A stretch of 64,000 nucleotides of DNA from positions 1-64,000 of the forward strand of contig NZ_JAKJSD010000007.1 of assembly GCF_029029505.1 (NCBI RefSeq), in the 5' to 3' direction. The notes beneath the pieces are model-generated. The model ran no database searches. It saw nothing but the letters and a program-made list of their open reading frames with translations, and had not been told where the DNA came from. The DNA comes from Ancylomarina sp. DW003. GTDB lineage: Bacteria > Bacteroidota > Bacteroidia > Bacteroidales > Marinifilaceae. The translations under genes and the position numbers were made by a program. Shown here piece by piece: positions 1-8,469 of this stretch (position 1 is its first letter; each line of letters opens with the position of its first letter).

Positions 1-13
1 TGATTTCAAATGA

Positions 14-122
14 GTTAAGGAACATTATAACCGAGTGGTGAAATATTATAACGAAGTAGCGGAATGTATTAACGTGATGGCAGAGAATGTAATAAGAGTC
101 TGCTCATTCAGATGTGTCAAGT
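14..122 (+). repeat. Degenerate 21-nt (heptad-coding) repeats, possible gene remnant
   Basis: Three consecutive 21-nt units (from about position 20 to 82) share the core TATAACG or ATTAACG. Read on the plus strand they give seven-residue units such as EHYNRVV, KYYNEVA and ECINVMA. The frame is open only from an in-frame TGA at 11-13 to a TGA at 120-122 and has no convincing start. It looks like the 3' remnant of a coiled-coil-like coding sequence cut off by the window edge or broken by the TGA. I do not assign a function. Confidence 0.35.
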
Positions 123-186
123 GAAAATTAAATAAACATTTAATAACTTGAGGATTATGGATAGAAAAGATTTTAAATAAAGAAAA

Positions 187-208
187 CACTATTCAATTAA
201 GAATAGTG
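187..208 (-). terminator. Hairpin downstream of the HTH/membrane-protein operon
   Basis: CACTATTC and GAATAGTG form a perfect 8-bp stem with a 6-nt loop. On the minus strand it lies about 25 nt past the stop of the HTH gene and is followed by a T-rich stretch, so it probably ends that operon. Confidence 0.5.
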
Positions 209-231
209 CTTGTAATTTAATTTTGTAAATA

Positions 232-432
232 TTAATCAGCTTCCTCCAGTTCGAATATCTGATCAACAGGTGTTTCGAAAAAGCGAGCCATTTTTAAAGC
301 CAATAGAGTAGAGGGAATGAATTTGCCTTTTTCTATAGCATTAATTGTTTGGCGAGAGACACCTATCTTCTCAGCAAGTGTTGCTTGAGTAATATCCTTT
401 TTTGCACGCTCAACCTTTAAGTAGTTTTTCAT
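232..432 (-). CDS. Small XRE-family HTH transcriptional regulator
   Basis: A 66-residue protein that is almost only a Cro/CI-type helix-turn-helix. The segment around residues 14-40 reads as helix 2-turn-recognition helix (ATLAEKIGVSRQTINAIEKG), and the tail is the usual short acidic end of the YozG-like mini-regulators. It lies 4 nt downstream of a membrane-protein gene and is the last gene of a three-gene leftward operon. In many bacteria such mini-HTH genes are paired with small multi-spanning membrane proteins, and that pairing is seen here. The DNA target, and whether the membrane partners control its activity, cannot be read from the sequence. Confidence 0.85.
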   Translation of the reverse strand: MKNYLKVERAKKDITQATLAEKIGVSRQTINAIEKGKFIPSTLLALKMARFFETPVDQIFELEEAD

Positions 433-436
433 ATGA

Positions 437-937
437 TTAATCTTCTAAATCAAGTTCGGTTGAAAATTCATTGCTTTTATTGTGATTAAATAAAATTGCA
501 TAAACAATAAGCTGAAGTTGGAGAATGTAAATACCATCAAACTGAGTTCGGCTAAATAAGAGTTTCACGACAGCATAAATTAACCATGATACCAACAGCG
601 ACTGAAAGATACTTTTTAATCTGATTTGTTGAATGTATTCATCATCTATTTTCTCTTTTGAAAACAAATACATAACAAATCCACTTATAGAAAAGAACAA
701 GCTGATCATGATGTACATGTCATATACCTCTTTCGTCAGATTTGGGTTGATATTAGAATTAGGATGCGTAATTTCTGGTTGCCCGCTTAATCCTCTTGCA
801 AAATTACTACCTTCTGTAAAACCTTTAATGAAAGATTCGCTGTGCACATCAATCTCTCCAATAAATGAGAAAATAATGGCAATTAAGACGAATATGATTC
901 CAATTCGTTTAAAATAATAAGGTAAGTATGTTTTCAT
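437..937 (-). CDS. Small multi-spanning membrane protein, paralogue of the next gene
   Basis: A 166-residue protein with about four hydrophobic segments: residues 12-25, 75-93, 110-125 and 133-147. It is clearly paralogous to the 162-residue product of the upstream gene; both start MKTYLP and share KEKIDDE and a GIYILQ-LQLIVY motif. The two coding regions are 21 nt apart, which suggests tandem duplication. The HTH gene follows after 4 nt. I do not recognise a named family. Position beside a mini-HTH suggests a membrane-anchored modulator, but that is inference. Confidence 0.7.
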   Translation of the reverse strand: MKTYLPYYFKRIGIIFVLIAIIFSFIGEIDVHSESFIKGFTEGSNFARGLSGQPEITHPNSNINPNLTKEVYDMYIMISLFFSISGFVMYLFSKEKIDDEYIQQIRLKSIFQSLLVSWLIYAVVKLLFSRTQFDGIYILQLQLIVYAILFNHNKSNEFSTELDLED

Positions 938-958
938 ATTAGTTAGAATTTTATCGTG

Positions 959-1447
959 TTAAATTTCAGTATCTAAATCAAGTTCTTTATTCTTATTGCG
1001 TCGGAAAAGGATCACATAAACAATAAGTTGCATTTGTAAAATGTAAATACCATCTATTGAAATAATATTTGAAAAGACTTTAGTCGCGCCATAAATAATC
1101 CATGAGACAATAAATGCCTGAAGCATTGATTTTAATCTCAAGTGTTGCATAAATTCATCGTCAATTTTTTCCTTAGCAAACAGGTACAATAAAAAGCCTG
1201 TGATAGAGAAGAAAAGACTGATCATTAAAAATCTGTCAGATTCTTCCTCTGTCAAATAGTGGCTGAGAGTTGGCGCTATTGTAGCGGATTCTCCATATAA
1301 GCCCTGTGATTCATTGCCTCCTTCGGTCCACCCATCAACAAAAGCTTGCCTGTGTGCATCTATTTCTCCTGTGAATGATAAAACGATGGCTATTAATACA
1401 AATAGAATTCCAATTCTTTTAAAGTAGTGGGGTAGGTATGTTTTCAT
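959..1447 (-). CDS. Small multi-spanning membrane protein, first gene of the HTH operon
   Basis: A 162-residue protein with about four predicted transmembrane helices and a highly charged loop (KEKIDDEFMQHLRLKS) before the third helix. It is roughly half identical by eye to the following gene product. The main differences lie in the extracytoplasmic loop between helices 1 and 2 (about residues 30-70), the part most likely exposed to a ligand. It is the promoter-proximal gene of the leftward trio. Function unknown. Confidence 0.7.
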   Translation of the reverse strand: MKTYLPHYFKRIGILFVLIAIVLSFTGEIDAHRQAFVDGWTEGGNESQGLYGESATIAPTLSHYLTEEESDRFLMISLFFSITGFLLYLFAKEKIDDEFMQHLRLKSMLQAFIVSWIIYGATKVFSNIISIDGIYILQMQLIVYVILFRRNKNKELDLDTEI

Positions 1448-1502
1448 TTAATTCTAATTAATTGTGATTAAAAATGAGTTGTCTTGGATTGAAATTTCAA
1501 TT

Positions 1503-1534
1503 CAAATGTAACGTAAACTTTACAAATAGACAAT
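1503..1534 (-). promoter_or_regulatory. Bacteroidota-type promoter for the membrane-protein/HTH operon
   Basis: On the minus strand ATTG (-33 element), 20 nt, then TACATTTG, which fits the -7 consensus TAnnTTTG exactly. The predicted transcript would start near 1497, about 50 nt before the first start codon of the operon. Confidence 0.55.
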
Positions 1535-1650
1535 GAGAGGTGTCATAAAGTTTAATTTACGCGACTAATATTATTGTTTACTCCCTTGAATGATTCTATC
1601 TGAACCTATGATTATGAGATGTTAAGAAGTTCTTAAAGAGTGGCGAGAAC

Positions 1651-1681
1651 TTTGAAATTTGCCGCGCTTGTTTTATTTTAG
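1651..1681 (+). promoter_or_regulatory. Bacteroidota-type promoter for msrB
   Basis: TTTG, exactly 19 nt, then TATTTTAG, one mismatch from TAnnTTTG. It lies 20 nt before the msrB start codon. Confidence 0.5.
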
Positions 1682-1701
1682 ATCAATTAAAGATAAAGCG
1701 T

Positions 1702-2151
1702 ATGAGACGATTAATAATAGTATCTTTATTATTGATGATATCAGTAATAACAAATGGTCAAAAGGTAATGGAAAAAGGGAACTACAATAAATTAAACGAT
1801 CTTGAGAAACGTGTGATTCTAAATAAAGGAACCGAGTACCCACATACAGGGAAATATGTGAATCATAAAGAAGAAGGTGTTTATGTGTGTAAGCAATGTA
1901 ATTTGCCATTATACCGATCGGGAGACAAGTTCGATTCTCATTGTGGTTGGCCAAGTTTTGATGATGAAATTGAAGGAGCAGTTACTCATTTACCTGATGC
2001 AGATGGGAGACGTACAGAGATTATATGCTCCAACTGTAAAGGTCATCTTGGTCATGTTTTCAAAAATGAGGGTTTTACTGAAAAGAACACGCGTCATTGT
2101 GTGAATTCAATATCCTTAAATTTCATTCCAAAGTCGAAAAAAGAAGATTAG
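1702..2151 (+). CDS. msrB: Peptide-methionine (R)-S-oxide reductase MsrB, exported
   Basis: MsrB reduces methionine-R-sulfoxide in damaged proteins. The 149-residue protein has a hydrophobic N-terminus (residues 1-19, ending before Gln), consistent with a Sec signal, so it probably acts in the periplasm or on a membrane. The SelR domain covers about 28-142. Visible are the four zinc-type cysteines as two CxxC pairs (C63/C66 and C109/C112) and the catalytic cysteine C133 in RHCVNS, which matches the family motif. It is a stand-alone MsrB without an MsrA domain and has its own promoter and terminator. Confidence 0.95.
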   Translation: MRRLIIVSLLLMISVITNGQKVMEKGNYNKLNDLEKRVILNKGTEYPHTGKYVNHKEEGVYVCKQCNLPLYRSGDKFDSHCGWPSFDDEIEGAVTHLPDADGRRTEIICSNCKGHLGHVFKNEGFTEKNTRHCVNSISLNFIPKSKKED

Positions 2152-2309
2152 TGATTCTCACGAGTCAATTACTACTACAATAATATATATTCAGACGCAG
2201 ATTTAAATGATATAATATGACCTATGTACAAGACTGAAATAGATATTTCTAAAATCATATTTAATCAGCGTCTTAACATACTTTAATTTGAGAAAGAATT
2301 GAAATAACT

Positions 2310-2347
2310 AGGGCAGTTGAACTCATTAATTTGAATTCAGCTGCCCT
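2310..2347. terminator. Bidirectional terminator between msrB and the aminopeptidase gene
   Basis: AGGGCAG and CTGCCCT form the base of a long hairpin whose stem continues inward with imperfect pairing. It sits between two convergent genes and is followed by T-rich sequence on either side. Confidence 0.6.
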
Positions 2348-2377
2348 TTGAGTATTTTATACAATAAAAGTAAACTT

Positions 2378-4150
2378 TTAAATTGCTTGTGTTTTATTCT
2401 TTAACCAAGCTTTGTGCTTGTTATCCAGTTGAGGGGATAAGCTATCGTATACCTTTTGGTGGTAATGATTTAACCAGCTTATTTCAAGCTCACTTAATAA
2501 ATTTATATTCAAAGCTTTTGTGTCAAAAGGGAACAGAGTTAAAGTATCAAAGTCTAAGAACTCGCCATATTCAGTATCCAACTTCTTTTTACAAAGAATT
2601 AGATTCTCGTGTCGAATACCATAGGCACCTTCTTTGTAAAAGCCAGGTTCGTTAGAACTGATCATACCCGGAAGAATAGCTTGTTCTTTTAATTCCTGAC
2701 GAATACTTTGAGGTCCTTCATGAACGTTAAGGAAACACCCAACGCCATGTCCTGTTCCATGTCCGTAGTTTTTACCGTATTGCCAAAGTGCCTGACGAGC
2801 TAAAATATCGATGTTGCAGCCTCTGGTTCCCTTTGGGAAAACAGCAAGGCTCATTTGAATCATGCCTTTAAGCACTAGTGTAAAGTCTGTTTTTTCCTCT
2901 TCTCTTAATTCACCTAAAGCAGTCGTACGTGTAATGTCTGTTGTTCCATTCATGTACTGACCACCCGAATCGATAAGAAGAATACCTTCTGCTTTTATTT
3001 CACAATCCGTTTCGGCTGTTGTTGAGTAATGTGGCGATGCACCATGAGCTTTATAACCTACAATGCTACCAAAACTTTCACCCATAAAGTGTTTTTGCTG
3101 AGATCTAAACTCTCGAAGTTTATCCATCAGCGTAAATTCAGTGATAACAGTCTTTCCAAGATTTTCTTCGAGCCAGCAGAAAAAGTGGGTCAAAGCCAAG
3201 CCATCCTGAACCATAGCTGCTTTCATTCCCTTAATTTCAACTTCATTCTTTTGGCTTTTTAAAAGTTGAGAAGGGTTTTCTCTTTCGATAATGTTGGCAG
3301 TAATTGAGCGATATATCCTCAAATTACTTCTATTGGGATCTAATAAAACATTCTCTGAACTGGGAAGTTCTTCTAAATCGAAACATATTCTTTTGTAATC
3401 AGCTGTGGAAATACCATCTTTCTTAAGCTCCTGAGCAAATTCAGCATCCAGTTTCGATTGATCCAGATATAATGTGCTGGAATCTTCGTTGATCAAAGCA
3501 TAGGAAATTGCAACGGGGTTAAAATCAACATCTTTACCTCTGATGTTAAAAATCCATGCAATATCGTCCAAACTTCCCACGAAGTGGTGTTTGGCATCAA
3601 ATTTTTGCATCTCTTCTCTAATGATAGAAATTTTTTCTTTACGGGACTTGCCCGCAAACTCGGTAGGATGTTCAAATATTTTATGTTTGGGTAGGGAAGG
3701 TCTGTCTGTCCAAATTTCGTTAATTAGATCTTCTTCCTCACTGATATGAATTGAGATATCAGCCAGAGAATTTTTTAATTCGTTGGTTTGAGCAACAGAA
3801 AAACAAGTTCCATCAAAACCAATATTTGACTCAATATCTAACTCGGAAAGTAACCATTGATATTGGTCAGGCACACCAGGCACTCCCATTTTGAAAAGTT
3901 CTATGCCACTTCCTTCAAGTTGTTTTTCAGCTTGTAGAAAATAGCGTGAATCTGTCCATAAACCAGCTTTATCTTTTGTAATAACTACCGTTCCTGCTGA
4001 TCCTGTAAAACCAGATATCCACTGTCGTGATGTCCAATATTCCGGTACATATTCACTCATGTGAGGATCCGAACTTGTGATAATGTAAGCTTGGATTTCT
4101 TTTTCTTCCATCAGTGAACGCAATGCATTCACTCTTTCAAAAATGGTCAT
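2378..4150 (-). CDS. Xaa-Pro aminopeptidase (M24B family)
   Basis: A cytoplasmic-type metalloaminopeptidase that removes N-terminal residues preceding proline. At 590 residues it has the full long form: two creatinase-like N-terminal domains (about 1-155 and 160-310), the pita-bread M24 catalytic domain (about 315-530) and the C-terminal M24 extension. The dinuclear metal ligands are visible in order: Asp in LIDSGGQY, Asp in TTDITR, His in GHGTGHGVG, Glu in SSNEPGFY and Glu in IRHENL. No signal peptide is seen. It stands alone, facing msrB across a shared terminator. Confidence 0.93.
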   Translation of the reverse strand: MTIFERVNALRSLMEEKEIQAYIITSSDPHMSEYVPEYWTSRQWISGFTGSAGTVVITKDKAGLWTDSRYFLQAEKQLEGSGIELFKMGVPGVPDQYQWLLSELDIESNIGFDGTCFSVAQTNELKNSLADISIHISEEEDLINEIWTDRPSLPKHKIFEHPTEFAGKSRKEKISIIREEMQKFDAKHHFVGSLDDIAWIFNIRGKDVDFNPVAISYALINEDSSTLYLDQSKLDAEFAQELKKDGISTADYKRICFDLEELPSSENVLLDPNRSNLRIYRSITANIIERENPSQLLKSQKNEVEIKGMKAAMVQDGLALTHFFCWLEENLGKTVITEFTLMDKLREFRSQQKHFMGESFGSIVGYKAHGASPHYSTTAETDCEIKAEGILLIDSGGQYMNGTTDITRTTALGELREEEKTDFTLVLKGMIQMSLAVFPKGTRGCNIDILARQALWQYGKNYGHGTGHGVGCFLNVHEGPQSIRQELKEQAILPGMISSNEPGFYKEGAYGIRHENLILCKKKLDTEYGEFLDFDTLTLFPFDTKALNINLLSELEISWLNHYHQKVYDSLSPQLDNKHKAWLKNKTQAI

Positions 4151-4315
4151 AATTAGGTTTAGTTATTGTTTATTCGATAAAAATACGATTAAAGCTATGT
4201 TTGACATCAAAAATTCAAAGAATATTTTAAACAGAAAGCATTTTTTATCTTCAATCAAAGTCGTAGGGCTTGTTTATAAAAGTATGAAATGGAATAAATC
4301 TGTAACTTTTTTAAT

Positions 4316-4480
4316 ACACCCTTTCGTCTGTCGACACTTTGTTCACAGACTCTATAAAAATGTGTTCACGAGCTTCGCTACGCTATGGTTCCTTTTCAGG
4401 GAAAAATTTAAGAATAAAACTTGGAACATTAATTTAAAGCTTTGTTTTTTAGGAGAGATATCTGAAGGACAGAGGGGTGT
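4316..4480. repeat. Interspersed MITE-like repeat, copy A
   Basis: This 165-bp intergenic block shares its left end (ACACCCTTTCGTCTG), a central AGGGAAA-containing segment and its right end (GAAGGACAGAGGGGTGT) with a second block at 58936-59063. The ends are imperfect inverted repeats starting ACACCC. There is no transposase. An open frame of 141 codons crosses it but is explained by the repeat. The rest of the gap at 4151-4596 holds only the terminator of the next gene. Confidence 0.6.
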
Positions 4481-4540
4481 ACTGCTTTTTCTTTTTTTTA
4501 TGAACAAAATCTTGATCATATTAGGTGCACTTTTTAAAAC

Positions 4541-4575
4541 AAAAAAAATCCCTCTTTCAATAATTTGAGAGAGGG
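4541..4575 (-). terminator. Rho-independent terminator of the sigma/DUF4097-like operon
   Basis: TCCCTCT with TCAA pairs with TTGA and AGAGGGA; on the minus strand an uninterrupted run of eight T follows. It lies about 20 nt after the stop of the 353-residue protein gene. Confidence 0.85.
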
Positions 4576-4596
4576 ATGAAATTTATTTGATAGAAT

Positions 4597-5658
4597 CTAC
4601 TTTAAACTCACATTGCCATATTTACTAACAACATTCACTTTAGCTTCAGGAGAAGACATATTTCCCACAAGAACTTTTATACGAGATTCAGAGTGATTTT
4701 TTTCTTTTTCTAAAACCTGAGCATTTTCAGGATAGCTGATTCCACAATATTTGGTTTCTGCATTAAGCATGTATGAGGCACCTTCAGCAATACTAATTCG
4801 ACTTGCTACATACTGGTTGTTGATAGTAATGCTTTCAAAATCAGATTCAACATTATCAATCTTACAGTTTCCGTAGCGTAAGTTTAGGTTAAGACTTTTT
4901 GATACATTATCAATTTTGATATCAGAGTATTGACCTCGACTGACCAATAAAGACTCTGTATTCAGGATATTAATTGCATCGTATTTTGAGTCAGCAATAA
5001 GAGAAACATTATTGTCTAAATGAAGTTTCGAAAAACGACTTACAACAACAAGCGTTTCGCTGGTTCCAATATTCATTTTAGAATATTTAAGCGTAAGTTT
5101 CGTGCGATTGCATTCGTTAATCGTTGCTTTTGCATACGAAAGGTTGATGCTGCTAAGCGGTTTTTCGTTAGGATAAAGAAATTTCTCTGCAAGCAAATTA
5201 CCATAACTCAAATTGATATTTGTTTTTGCACGAACAGTATTGATATAGATATCACCAAACTTATTATTCAAACTGATTTGAATATATTCAGGCATAAACA
5301 CTTCGTAATCGATACTAAACTTATTACCTGTTTTAAAGTTTTTCTCCATCTCGGTAAAAGCCATAATGGTTTCACCAATTTGATCCATATTAATTTCTAT
5401 ACCTTTAAAAAGAGATTCAGCTTTGGTTTCACTTGAAGCGTGGGCTGTGATTGTTGCTTTAATTACAACAGAATCAACCTCCCAGTTTTTAATTTCGATA
5501 TCACCATATTTATTTTCTATGGTTAGTTGCGCACCCTCAGTTACAGCATATTTACCGTCAAATGTCTTAATGTAGTCATCCGAAGCAAATACTTGCGTAC
5601 TCAACGCTATACTAAGTAATAGTACGAGTGCAGTAAGTTTAAATCTAGTTGTCTTCAT
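4597..5658 (-). CDS. Exported DUF4097-like (putative adhesin) beta-helical protein
   Basis: A 353-residue protein with a Sec signal (residues 1-25, ending QVFA). The mature part is a succession of short beta-rich units with recurring K/R-Y-G/S-x-I or L patterns (ENKYGDIEI, NNKFGDIYI, LSYGNLL, LRYGNCKI, SKYGNVSL), the hallmark of the right-handed beta-helical DUF4097/DUF2807 group. It is the last gene of a sigma factor-membrane protein-effector operon, so it is likely made under control of that sigma factor. It may be periplasmic or surface attached. The binding partner is unknown. Confidence 0.7.
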   Translation of the reverse strand: MKTTRFKLTALVLLLSIALSTQVFASDDYIKTFDGKYAVTEGAQLTIENKYGDIEIKNWEVDSVVIKATITAHASSETKAESLFKGIEINMDQIGETIMAFTEMEKNFKTGNKFSIDYEVFMPEYIQISLNNKFGDIYINTVRAKTNINLSYGNLLAEKFLYPNEKPLSSINLSYAKATINECNRTKLTLKYSKMNIGTSETLVVVSRFSKLHLDNNVSLIADSKYDAINILNTESLLVSRGQYSDIKIDNVSKSLNLNLRYGNCKIDNVESDFESITINNQYVASRISIAEGASYMLNAETKYCGISYPENAQVLEKEKNHSESRIKVLVGNMSSPEAKVNVVSKYGNVSLK

Positions 5659-5687
5659 GCTAATAGATCTTTATGTGTTGATTTATT

Positions 5688-6236
5688 TTAAATTCTTAGG
5701 ATATCTGCGAGTGGTATATTTTGTTCGCTTACCAAATACAGTTGTTCTACAATTCTGTTTAGAATATTATTCTTAGCCTGAAAATGTTCGATCATGGCTT
5801 GAATAACGCGTTCATCTTTAGGATTGGCCTGGAGTTCTTTTTCCAATTGCTTGTATAATTGATCCATACCAGCCAATTCTTCTTTTATTGTGTTTTGTTC
5901 CTGAACATTTGACGATTTGGTAAGTTGCTTGACAATTTCTAACTGCTTGTTGATACTCGTTGTGAAATAATCTTCTACTTCCTGATGTTCGGGCGATAAT
6001 TGTCCGAAGCTGTAATATGGCGATTTTAGTTCACGTAATTGATAGCTTGTAAGACCTGCAATTACAACAAAGACAACAATTGCAGCAATTTTCATTAGAT
6101 TTTTCCATTGCCATCTGGTTTTTTTTTGATGATGCAATTGGAGTTTCTTATTAAATCGATCAAAATGATCGTCGAGAGGTTCTTCTGTGTCAAAGTCACC
6201 TCGCTTTTGTTTTATTATATTTTCAATGTTGTTCAT
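5688..6236 (-). CDS. Single-pass membrane protein, probable anti-sigma factor
   Basis: A 182-residue protein with a charged cytoplasmic N-terminus (about 1-45), one transmembrane helix at about 47-66 and a helical extracytoplasmic part rich in Gln and Glu. Its start overlaps the stop of the ECF sigma gene by 4 nt (ATGA), so the two are translationally coupled. No zinc-binding HxxxCxxC anti-sigma motif is visible. Anti-sigma function is inferred from topology and gene order. The downstream gene begins after 29 nt. Confidence 0.6.
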   Translation of the reverse strand: MNNIENIIKQKRGDFDTEEPLDDHFDRFNKKLQLHHQKKTRWQWKNLMKIAAIVVFVVIAGLTSYQLRELKSPYYSFGQLSPEHQEVEDYFTTSINKQLEIVKQLTKSSNVQEQNTIKEELAGMDQLYKQLEKELQANPKDERVIQAMIEHFQAKNNILNRIVEQLYLVSEQNIPLADILRI

Positions 6237-6811
6237 TTGATTCTTCTTTTTAATGGCTTGTTTGTGCTCTCTTTTAATATCTGAATCAATTTCTTTTTTG
6301 CTCTGTTGTATTGTGATCGCGATGTAGAAGCCGAAATGTTTAATATTTCAGCAATTTCCTCATGATCGTATGCTTCTATTAGATATAAACTTAATACGAT
6401 GCGATAGCCCGATGGCAACTGTTCAATGGCATTTTTAATTTCATTAACATCGTTTTCAATATTTACACTTTCACTTTGTTCTTCTACTTCTTTTAATTGA
6501 TGTGTTTTTTCATCAATTGGCAGACTATCAATTTTATTTTTCTTTAAATAATCTAAGGCTTTGTTAACGACAATTCTTTTGAGCCAGGCTCCAAAACTAA
6601 CTTCACCTTTATAGGAGTTGATTTTATCAAATGCTGATAAAAAAGCTTCCTGCATTATGTCCTCGGCCTCCTGCGTATTGTTTAATATACGCAAACAGGA
6701 ATTATACATCGCTTTATAGTATAACTTGTAAATCTTAAATTGTGCCTGAGTATCGCCACGGCTACAATCATCGATTAATTCCTGATGTATGTTCTGGTAA
6801 GTGGATCCCAT
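6233..6811 (-). CDS. ECF RNA polymerase sigma factor
   Basis: A 192-residue sigma-70 family factor with region 2 (about 25-95, including EAEDIMQEAFLSAF) and region 4 (about 130-180, including the HTH IAEILNISASTSRSQYNRAKKK). It directs core polymerase to an extracytoplasmic-stress-type regulon and is probably autoregulatory, being the first gene of its operon. The start is ATG; the product ends in a basic tail (LKRRIK). It is followed with overlap by the putative anti-sigma membrane protein and then by the DUF4097-like exported protein. Confidence 0.93.
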   Translation of the reverse strand: MGSTYQNIHQELIDDCSRGDTQAQFKIYKLYYKAMYNSCLRILNNTQEAEDIMQEAFLSAFDKINSYKGEVSFGAWLKRIVVNKALDYLKKNKIDSLPIDEKTHQLKEVEEQSESVNIENDVNEIKNAIEQLPSGYRIVLSLYLIEAYDHEEIAEILNISASTSRSQYNRAKKKLIQILKESTNKPLKRRIK

Positions 6812-6931
6812 TAATTATTTTCTATTCTAATGACGAGTCGATAATAGAAGTGTTGCATGTTTTATATAAAATATTCTAAGAATTTTTAATTTGATAGATA
6901 AAGATCGGTAAATAATCTTTGATTCTTACAT

Positions 6932-6967
6932 AAAAAATCCTGATCCATTATATAAATGATCAGGATT
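6932..6967 (-). terminator. Rho-independent terminator of the 406-residue protein gene
   Basis: AATCCTGATC and GATCAGGATT form a perfect 10-bp stem; on the minus strand the stem is followed by six T. It sits 27 nt after the stop codon. Confidence 0.85.
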
Positions 6968-6993
6968 AGTGGTTTTGATATACCTAATTTTGT

Positions 6994-8214
6994 TTATTCA
7001 GCTCCATCAAAAATGATATTGTAATTGTTCCAAAAATTCTCATCAAACTCCATATCTTCGTAATAGGCTCTGTTTTCAATTACTTCTGGATTTGTAGTGA
7101 TGATTTTTGTGATCAACATTTCAGCATTTGTGTCAATTTTTTTCTTCTCACCACTAGTTTTATTTTCAAGTTCGTGATGACGTTTATAGTCGACGTAACT
7201 TAGATAATAATAACCAAAGTGTTCTTTGTATGTTGAACTAAAATCATATTCAATTTTCAAAGGTTTCCAATCTTGTCTTTCAGGATTCACATAAAAGCTG
7301 CGTCCTTGTGGGGAGTAATTACTTGTAACGACGTGTGTCTCATTCTTTATCACAGAAAAATCCTTCAATTTAATATAGATTTTCCCGGAGTAAGAGGTTG
7401 CATAGTAATCGCTGGTATTGCTCAATAGAGGCTTTTTGCTTTTATAGGCAATTACCCATATGGAATCATTTTCGTACTCTGTAACTCTATCAAGTTTAAG
7501 ATCGTAAAAATTCAGATGATTCTTATTTAGTATATTACCACGACTGCGCACAATATCCATTTCTAAGAGCTCATCTAAATAAGTTGAACCATCAGCCAAG
7601 GAATTGTTTTCGAAGTTTTTTCTTACCTGAAGAAAGCGATAAGAACGTTCTTTAAAAACCTGATAAGCATTTTCACGCACATATCCTTTGTCATCGTAAA
7701 TACGAATAGCAGCTTCACGTTTACGCTCTACTTTATTATTCTCCGATTTTTCGGCACGATAATAAATATCGTAATTGAAAGGTGTCTGAAGGTAATTATC
7801 CGGAATTCGGTCGATGGCATTTTTCAACATTTTGATTAAAACCAAAGACTGAGCTGTAACTTCGACTTCGCCAATTTTATAATTCACAGGTTTTAGTTGA
7901 ATACGCAGTGTATCAACAGCAGTACATTCTTTAATATTTGAGTTGTATGTGGTGAATCCTACAGCAGAAATTTGAATGTCTTTTTCGATGTATTTGCCAG
8001 GAACCTTTAGTTCAAAGTAACCATCGTAATTTGTTGCTGCACCAATATACGTGTCTTTTACGCCAATATTTGCAAAAGGAATGGCTTGTTGGTTGGCAGC
8101 ATTGGTCAATTGACCGATAATTCGAATGGTTTTTTCCTGTTCTTCCTCCTGTGCTTGTATAGAACCAAGTATACAAGTTAAACTGATTAGTGTGAAAATG
8201 AATTTTTTAATCAT
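6994..8214 (-). CDS. Exported protein with carboxypeptidase-regulatory-like domain
   Basis: A 406-residue protein with a Sec signal (residues 1-21). Residues about 27-110 form a CarboxypepD_reg-like beta-sandwich (RIIGQLTNAANQQAIPFANI, then GYFELKVPG and ISAVGFTTY), a module common in Bacteroidota outer membrane receptors and in DUF5686 proteins. The remainder is beta-rich and resembles the non-barrel part of DUF5686-like proteins but lacks an obvious long barrel. It is transcribed alone. It may be periplasmic or attached to the outer membrane; the ligand is unknown. Confidence 0.7.
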   Translation of the reverse strand: MIKKFIFTLISLTCILGSIQAQEEEQEKTIRIIGQLTNAANQQAIPFANIGVKDTYIGAATNYDGYFELKVPGKYIEKDIQISAVGFTTYNSNIKECTAVDTLRIQLKPVNYKIGEVEVTAQSLVLIKMLKNAIDRIPDNYLQTPFNYDIYYRAEKSENNKVERKREAAIRIYDDKGYVRENAYQVFKERSYRFLQVRKNFENNSLADGSTYLDELLEMDIVRSRGNILNKNHLNFYDLKLDRVTEYENDSIWVIAYKSKKPLLSNTSDYYATSYSGKIYIKLKDFSVIKNETHVVTSNYSPQGRSFYVNPERQDWKPLKIEYDFSSTYKEHFGYYYLSYVDYKRHHELENKTSGEKKKIDTNAEMLITKIITTNPEVIENRAYYEDMEFDENFWNNYNIIFDGAE

Positions 8215-8469
8215 ATGATATTAATCTAAAGATGAGTCTTTTTTGTCAATTGCTAAATGTGTATAGGATTATTGACTTACAATTATTCTGCCAATAATCT
8301 TTGAAAAGCTAAAATAGCGTTTTTATGAATTAAGAGAGGGCAAATTATAGAAAGAAATATGAGAGAATGGCTTTATTAAGTTTATTTAACTTGTTATTGT
8401 ACACAGATAAATTGTAAATTGCACAATTCAAATGTTTAAAATCCTTCGATCTGAAAATACAACACTGTT

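Noticed and set aside
4143-4568. 141-codon open frame between the aminopeptidase and DUF4097-like genes
   Set aside because: It runs through the MITE-like repeat and a terminator, has no recognisable domain, and is an opening of chance in AT-rich repeat sequence.
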